Source: an uncultured Solirubrobacterales bacterium
GTDB lineage: Bacteria > Actinomycetota > Thermoleophilia > Solirubrobacterales > Solirubrobacteraceae
Assembly: GCA_937973575.1 (NCBI GenBank)
Contig: CALJKH010000067.1
Coordinates: 1-10,165, forward strand
Direction: 5' to 3'
DNA: 10,165 nucleotides
Below, one piece after another: positions 6,766 through 10,165 of the stretch; position 1 is the first letter of the stretch; each line of letters opens with the position of its first letter. The notes beneath the pieces were generated by a model. That model did no database searches. It was given only the letters and a program-made list of their open reading frames with translations, and had not been told where the DNA came from. The position numbers were made by a program, and so were the translations under genes.

Positions 6766-8175
6766 GTGAATCCTGACGGAACATCACTTTCGGCTGAACT
6801 TGCCTCCCTGGAGCGAACTGCTGCGCCACCGCACGACATTGATGCGGAGCAAGCGGTCCTCTCAGCGATCCTTCTAACAGAGCGCACCCTCTACGAAGTC
6901 GTAATCACGGGCCAGCTCCGGCCAGAGGACTTTTACCGCCCGCAGCACTCTGCGATTTACGAAGCCATGGTCACGCTCTACAACTCTGGCGAGCCGATTG
7001 ACACTCTTCTTCTGAAGGAGCAGCTGCGCAAGGTTGGTTCCCTCGATGACGCTGGTGGCGAGGCAATGATCGACTCGCTCGCTGCGGCAGCTCCGGCAGC
7101 AGCCAATGTTCGTAACTACGCCAGCATCGTCAAGAGCACTGCCCTACTGCGCCGTCTCCAACGCGCTACCTACGAGATTCAAGAATCCATCACTAACCGT
7201 GATGGTGAAGCTCGCGACCTTGTTGAGCAGGCTGAAATGGCGATCCTCGAAGTTGCGCGCGATGACAGCCAGAAGGATTTCGCCTCAGTTGCCGATGTCC
7301 TTGACCGCGAGGTTGACCGGATGGAGGCCCTCTCACGCGGTGATCGCCCGATGGGTGGCACCCCGTCAGGCTTCGCGGACCTTGACTCCGTGACCGGAGG
7401 GTTCCAACCAGGCAACTTGATCATCCTTGCTGCCCGCCCCTCAATGGGTAAGTCGGCACTTGTAACGAACATCGCTGAGAACGCCGCCTTGACTCACGGC
7501 AAGCCAGTTGCTCTGTTCTCATTGGAAATGTCAGAAGCTGAACTCGCCCAGAGGTTTGTTGCCTCCCAGTCGGTAACGCACGGTGAGCGCCTCCGTAAGG
7601 GAACTGTTGATCCGAAGCGCTGGCCTAAGATCCTCGCCGCATGTGACGAACTTGCCCGCGCTCCGCTCTATATCGACGACTCGTCTGACATTGGAATCAT
7701 GGAAATTCGTGCGAAGGCCCGTCGCCTCCACCAGAAACTCCGCCATGGTGACGGCAGCGGCGGCCTCGGAATGATCATCGTCGACTACCTGCAGCTGATG
7801 CGCGCAGACGGCCGCTATGACAGCCGTGTTGAGCAGGTCGGCCAGATGAGCCGTGGTCTAAAGATCCTCGCCCGCGAGCTTGAAGTTCCAGTTATTGCGC
7901 TGTCTCAGCTCTCCCGTGGTGTCGAGTCCCGCACGGACAAACGGCCGATGCTTTCCGACCTTCGTGAATCAGGCCAGATCGAGCAGGACGCAGACGTTGT
8001 CATGTTCATCTACCGCGACGACTACTACCTCAAGGAAGAATCAGAGGACCAGGGCCTTGCGGAACTCATCATCGCCAAACACCGAAACGGCGAACTTAAG
8101 ACTGTTAAGTTGAGCTTCCAAGCGCAATATCCGCGCTTCATGACGCTCCAACATGAACACGAGCGCCACGACTAA
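6766..8175 (+). CDS. dnaB: Replicative DNA helicase DnaB
   Basis: 469 residues. DnaB is the hexameric ATP-driven helicase that unwinds DNA 5'-3' at the replication fork and binds DnaG primase. The N-terminal domain begins at PPHDIDAEQAVLSAILL (21-37) with the usual FYRPQHSAIYEAM (56-68). A linker to about residue 180 leads to the RecA-like domain: SGFADLDSVTGGFQPGNLIILAARPSMGKSAL with Walker A at 223-230 (K229), FSLEMS with the putative catalytic Glu at 254, Walker B MIIVDYLQLM (D340), LSQLSRGVESR (379-389), and the KHRNGE segment (438-443) near the Arg-finger region. Length is normal and no intein interrupts the Walker or DYLQL motifs, where actinobacterial dnaB genes often carry one. GTG 6766 is chosen from the TACGCT box 9 bp upstream and the normal N-terminal length. 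purA follows after 42 bp. Confidence 0.97.
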   Translation: MNPDGTSLSAELASLERTAAPPHDIDAEQAVLSAILLTERTLYEVVITGQLRPEDFYRPQHSAIYEAMVTLYNSGEPIDTLLLKEQLRKVGSLDDAGGEAMIDSLAAAAPAAANVRNYASIVKSTALLRRLQRATYEIQESITNRDGEARDLVEQAEMAILEVARDDSQKDFASVADVLDREVDRMEALSRGDRPMGGTPSGFADLDSVTGGFQPGNLIILAARPSMGKSALVTNIAENAALTHGKPVALFSLEMSEAELAQRFVASQSVTHGERLRKGTVDPKRWPKILAACDELARAPLYIDDSSDIGIMEIRAKARRLHQKLRHGDGSGGLGMIIVDYLQLMRADGRYDSRVEQVGQMSRGLKILARELEVPVIALSQLSRGVESRTDKRPMLSDLRESGQIEQDADVVMFIYRDDYYLKEESEDQGLAELIIAKHRNGELKTVKLSFQAQYPRFMTLQHEHERHD

Positions 8176-8199
8176 ACATTGCTGCGCCACAGCGCCGCG

Positions 8200-8205
8200 T
8201 AGACT
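8200..8205 (+). promoter_or_regulatory. -10-like box for purA
   Basis: TAGACT ends 12 bp before ATG 8218, and the same hexamer lies upstream of ssb. AAGGA at 8208-8212 could act as a Shine-Dalgarno sequence if the transcript starts early enough; with a start about 6-7 bp after the box it would be mostly excluded. Confidence 0.4.
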
Positions 8206-8217
8206 CAAGGACTTCAA

Positions 8218-9522
8218 ATGCCCGGAATCGTGATTGTCGGCGCCCAGTGGGGCGACGAAGGAAAAGGAAAGGTCACAGACCTGCTCGCAGAGCAGGCTGA
8301 CACTGTGATCCGTTTTCAGGGCGGCAACAATGCCGGCCACACGATTGTCCGCGATGGGGTTGAGTGGAAGCTCCACCTGATCCCGTCCGGAATCCTTCAC
8401 CCAGGGACCACCTGCGTGATCGGCAACGGAGTAGTTATTGACCCTGCCGTCCTTACCGCCGAGCTCGACGAGCTCAAGCGCAAGGGCGTAGATGTTTCAA
8501 CCCTCAGGATCAGCGCCAACGCGCACATGATCATGCCTTACCACCTGCTTCTCGACCACGCTGGTGAGACCAAGCTGGGCGAGGCGAAGATCGGCACAAC
8601 TCGTCGCGGAATCGGCCCTGCCTACGCCGACAAGTCAGCACGCCTCGGCATTCGAGTGCAAGACCTGCTTGACGAGAAGATCCTCAAGCAGAAGATCATG
8701 GCTGCGATGGAGCCGAAGCGTCTCTCGTTGCGCCCATTCCAGAAGGACGCCACCCTTGACCTCCAGGCGATGACTGACGAGTACCTGATGTACGGCCACA
8801 GGCTTGAGCCGCACATCCGCGACTGCGCGAAGCTTGCGTGGGACGACCTGGACGCTGGCCGAACAGTTCTGTTCGAAGGCGCGCAGGGTGCACTCCTTGA
8901 CATTGACCACGGCACCTACCCGTTCGTAACCTCGTCTAACCCGATCGCTGGCGCAGCCTGCATCGGCGCTGGTGTTGGACCACGCGACATTGACGAGGTC
9001 TGGGGAATCACAAAGGCTTACGCCACTCGAGTTGGCTCAGGCCCCTTCCCAACTGAACTTGATGATGGTCTCGGTGAGGACATTCGCCAGAAGGGTGGCG
9101 AGTTCGGCACGACCACCGGCCGTGCGCGGCGTGTTGGCTGGCTTGACCTTGTCGCACTTCGCTACGCAGCTCGCATCAACTCGCTGACGGCGCTGGTACT
9201 GACGAAGCTCGATGTTCTCTCAGGCCTTGAAACGCTTCGCGTCGCAACCTCCTACATCGGCAAAGACGGTGTTGAGTTCGAGGACTTCCCGTATCACCAG
9301 ACTGTCCTCCACCACTCCAGCGGCAAATATGTTGACCTGCCCGGCTGGTCAGAGGACATCACTGGCTGCAGGGAGTTCGACGACCTGCCGCAGAACGCCA
9401 AGGATTACATCCGCTTTGTTGAGGAGTTCACAGGTGTTCCTGTGACTCTGATTGGTGTTGGGCCCGGCCGCGACCAGATCATCTGGACGGACGCTGCCGA
9501 AGGCACCATCCCGCGCCGCTAA
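8218..9522 (+). CDS. purA: Adenylosuccinate synthetase
   Basis: 434 residues. PurA converts IMP, aspartate and GTP into adenylosuccinate, the committed step from IMP to AMP in the cytoplasm. The N-terminus carries the GTP-binding P-loop variant WGDEGKGK (11-18; D13 is the catalytic Asp) and GGNNAGHT (35-42; H41 is the second catalytic residue). GTTRRGIGPAYADK (126-139) binds IMP, as does the later FEGAQGALLDIDHGTYPFVTSS segment (220-241). TTTGRARRVGW, near residues 299-309, is the Asp-binding loop with the conserved Arg residues. KLDVLSG and the C-terminal VGPGR guanine-pocket motif are present. Length matches the family. It follows dnaB by 42 bp and ends 14 bp before a long hairpin, which may shape its mRNA 3' end. 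Confidence 0.97.
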   Translation: MPGIVIVGAQWGDEGKGKVTDLLAEQADTVIRFQGGNNAGHTIVRDGVEWKLHLIPSGILHPGTTCVIGNGVVIDPAVLTAELDELKRKGVDVSTLRISANAHMIMPYHLLLDHAGETKLGEAKIGTTRRGIGPAYADKSARLGIRVQDLLDEKILKQKIMAAMEPKRLSLRPFQKDATLDLQAMTDEYLMYGHRLEPHIRDCAKLAWDDLDAGRTVLFEGAQGALLDIDHGTYPFVTSSNPIAGAACIGAGVGPRDIDEVWGITKAYATRVGSGPFPTELDDGLGEDIRQKGGEFGTTTGRARRVGWLDLVALRYAARINSLTALVLTKLDVLSGLETLRVATSYIGKDGVEFEDFPYHQTVLHHSSGKYVDLPGWSEDITGCREFDDLPQNAKDYIRFVEEFTGVPVTLIGVGPGRDQIIWTDAAEGTIPRR

Positions 9523-9536
9523 CCCTCGCTCCCGTG

Positions 9537-9601
9537 CTTGGTTTGAGTCGGCTCGGCTTAGACCTAACGACCCAAGTCACGCCGATCCGACTCAAACCAA
9601 G
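9537..9601 (+). repeat. Long hairpin H1 (+ orientation) of the CTTAGACC/AGTCACGC element family
   Basis: Arms 9537-9557 and 9581-9601 are reverse complements over 21 bp with one mismatch (9552/9586). The loop of 23 nt holds boxes CTTAGACC (9557-9564) and AGTCACGC (9575-9582), which also occur, in reverse complement, in hairpins H2 and H3. The stem sequence (CTTGGTTTGAGTCGG) differs from the others except for the terminal CTTGG. It begins 14 bp after the purA stop. There is no T-run after it, so it is not a textbook terminator, though it may still stop transcription or protect the mRNA. Confidence 0.85.
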
Positions 9602-9628
9602 TCCTTAGGCAAGATGAGTGATTGCCGA

Positions 9629-9696
9629 GGCTGCTTGGAACTGCAGCGAGCGTGACTCAGCAGTTCGGTCTAAGCGAGCTGCAGTTCCAAGTAGCC
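9629..9696 (-). repeat. Long hairpin H2 (- orientation) of the same element family
   Basis: Arms 9629-9647 and 9678-9696 pair over 19 bp with a single G-T pair (9633/9692); the core is TTGGAACTGCAGC with its complement. The 30-nt loop carries AGTCACGC (minus strand, 9650-9657) and CTTAGACC (minus strand, 9667-9674), the H1 boxes in the opposite orientation. Its 9641-9690 part recurs at 9711-9760 with one difference. Confidence 0.88.
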
Positions 9697-9702
9697 CGAA
9701 CG

Positions 9703-9761
9703 ATTGAGAGCTGCAGCGAGCGTGACTCAGCAGTTCGGTCTAAGCGAGCTGCAGCTCCAAT
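9703..9761 (-). repeat. Long hairpin H3 (- orientation), second tandem copy
   Basis: Arms 9703-9717 and 9748-9761 pair as GAGCTGCAGC with GCTGCAGCTC (10 bp), extended by ATTG/CAAT across a single bulged A (9707). The 30-nt loop is identical to that of H2, with boxes at 9720-9727 and 9737-9744. Period from H2 is 70 bp. The only change within the 50-bp repeat that falls on an H2 stem pair is compensated: A9640-T9685 in H2 becomes G9710-C9755 here. Confidence 0.85.
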
Positions 9762-9766
9762 CAGTC

Positions 9767-9813
9767 CGGTCTAAGTGAGCTGCAGTTCCAAGCAGCCCCA
9801 GCGATTGAGAGCT
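9767..9813 (-). repeat. Half copy of the element next to the acyltransferase stop
   Basis: Positions 9767-9813 match 9666-9712 (offset 101) with four differences over 47 bp. They include the CTTAGACC box (minus strand, 9768-9775) and a full stem arm GCTGCAGTTCCAAGCAGCC (9779-9797), but no AGTCACGC box or own partner arm. That arm is a perfect complement of H2's left arm (9629-9647), so it could compete with 9678-9696 for pairing. Its last two bases reach into the stop codon of the minus-strand acyltransferase gene. Confidence 0.75.
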
Positions 9814-10165
9814 AGCGCCAGTTTTCGAGCAGTTCGTCGTCGTCCACTGTGCCGATTCGGCGTGCCGGGACTCCAACTACAACTGTGCGGGCCTGAACAT
9901 CATGCTTGACGACAGCTCCGCCGCCGACAACAGCCTCTTCGCCAATTTCAACCCCCGGCAGGATCACTGAACCTCCGCCGATGCGGCAAGCCCTGCGGAG
10001 CGTCGCGCCTTGCAGAGGCACGCTGCCATCGTGGCGACCCATGGTGTCGTCGTTAGTGGTGACAGCACCGGGGCCAATGAACACATCGTCCTCGACGATG
10101 CTGCCGGCCGTCACGTAGACGAGAGTCTGGATCCGAGCCCGTTCGCCAACGACTACATCGTTGTC
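9812..10165 (-). CDS. Hexapeptide-repeat acyltransferase (partial, N-terminus outside window)
   Basis: 118 codons are visible, open to the right edge, ending at TAG (9812-9814). The sequence is a left-handed beta-helix of hexapeptide repeats, read as turns such as VVVGER, ARIQTL, VYVTAG, SIVEDD, VFIGPG, then a loop TNDDTMGRHDGSVPLQGATL and further turns CRIGGG, SVILPG, VEIGEE, AVVGGG, AVVKHD. It closes with the family's typical VVVGVPARRIG. This pattern fits sugar O- or N-acetyltransferases of the WbbJ/WlbB type, acting on nucleotide sugars or glycans from acyl-CoA. The substrate cannot be told from this part, and the N-terminus, where a partner or sugar-binding region could lie, is missing. 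Its 3' end meets the hairpin repeat array directly, and it converges on purA. Confidence 0.88.
   Translation of the reverse strand, partial: DNDVVVGERARIQTLVYVTAGSIVEDDVFIGPGAVTTNDDTMGRHDGSVPLQGATLRRACRIGGGSVILPGVEIGEEAVVGGGAVVKHDVQARTVVVGVPARRIGTVDDDELLENWR

Noticed and set aside
7423..7800. Intein in dnaB
   Set aside because: The Walker A and DYLQL regions are contiguous and total length is the normal 469 residues.
9537..9601. Simple Rho-independent terminator of purA
   Set aside because: The stem is long and AT-mixed with a 23-nt loop and no T-run follows; it may affect 3' ends but is not the classical form.
9602..9628. Small inverted repeat GGCAA/TTGCC between H1 and H2
   Set aside because: Only 5 bp with a 9-nt loop; expected by chance.
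9537..9797. Integron attC sites
   Set aside because: One RYYYAAC match (ACCTAAC, 9562-9568) sits inside the H1 loop, not at the outer end of a stem, and no matching GTTRRRY site is placed opposite; no cassette gene or integrase is visible.
9537..9813. CRISPR array
   Set aside because: Only two near-identical units (70-bp period) plus diverged ones; units are large hairpins in mixed orientations with no regular short repeats and unique spacers, and no cas genes are near.

Overview
The window is ordinary bacterial chromosome, most likely from an actinomycetote. Thermoleophilia or a relative is my best guess. The reasons are a moderately GC-rich sequence by eye, several GTG starts, start codons placed a few bases after a TANNNT -10 box (near-leaderless style), the classical rpsF-ssb-rpsR-rplI-dnaB order, a TreT-type trehalose synthase, and Ala/Pro-rich or Arg/Asp-rich tails on ribosomal proteins. 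The placement is inference; no phylogenetic marker was compared.

Left part (1-4767). A long membrane protein runs leftward from GTG 1571 and leaves the window at base 1 after 523 uninterrupted codons. Its N-terminal domain looks like an M28 aminopeptidase fold that has lost its metal ligands; at least five membrane segments follow. Divergent from it, 62 bp away, starts a two-gene trehalose operon. treT (GT4 trehalose glycosyltransferring synthase) overlaps by 4 bp a divergent GT20 enzyme of the trehalose-6-phosphate synthase type. No phosphatase gene (otsB) is present. A small proline-rich, probably membrane-anchored protein on the minus strand abuts otsA tail to tail with no intergenic base.

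Middle (4771-9522). rpsF (S6), ssb, rpsR (S18) and rplI (L9) form the ribosomal/replication cluster, closed by a clear intrinsic terminator at 6698-6724. dnaB (replicative helicase, no intein) and purA (adenylosuccinate synthetase) follow, each with its own TANNCT box just upstream. Similar -10-like boxes precede six genes; several sit so close to the start codon that leaderless or very short-leader transcripts are expected. ssb and rpsR instead have Shine-Dalgarno sequences.

Right part (9523-10165). The 289 bp between convergent purA and a partial minus-strand hexapeptide acyltransferase is the most unusual stretch. It carries three long hairpins plus a half copy. All share the same two loop boxes (CTTAGACC and AGTCACGC), while the stems differ or co-vary. 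The purA-proximal hairpin is in the + orientation and the acyltransferase-proximal ones are in the - orientation. Each gene's transcript would therefore carry the element in the same sense in its 3' region. I know no described family that matches this, and it is my main candidate for something undescribed.
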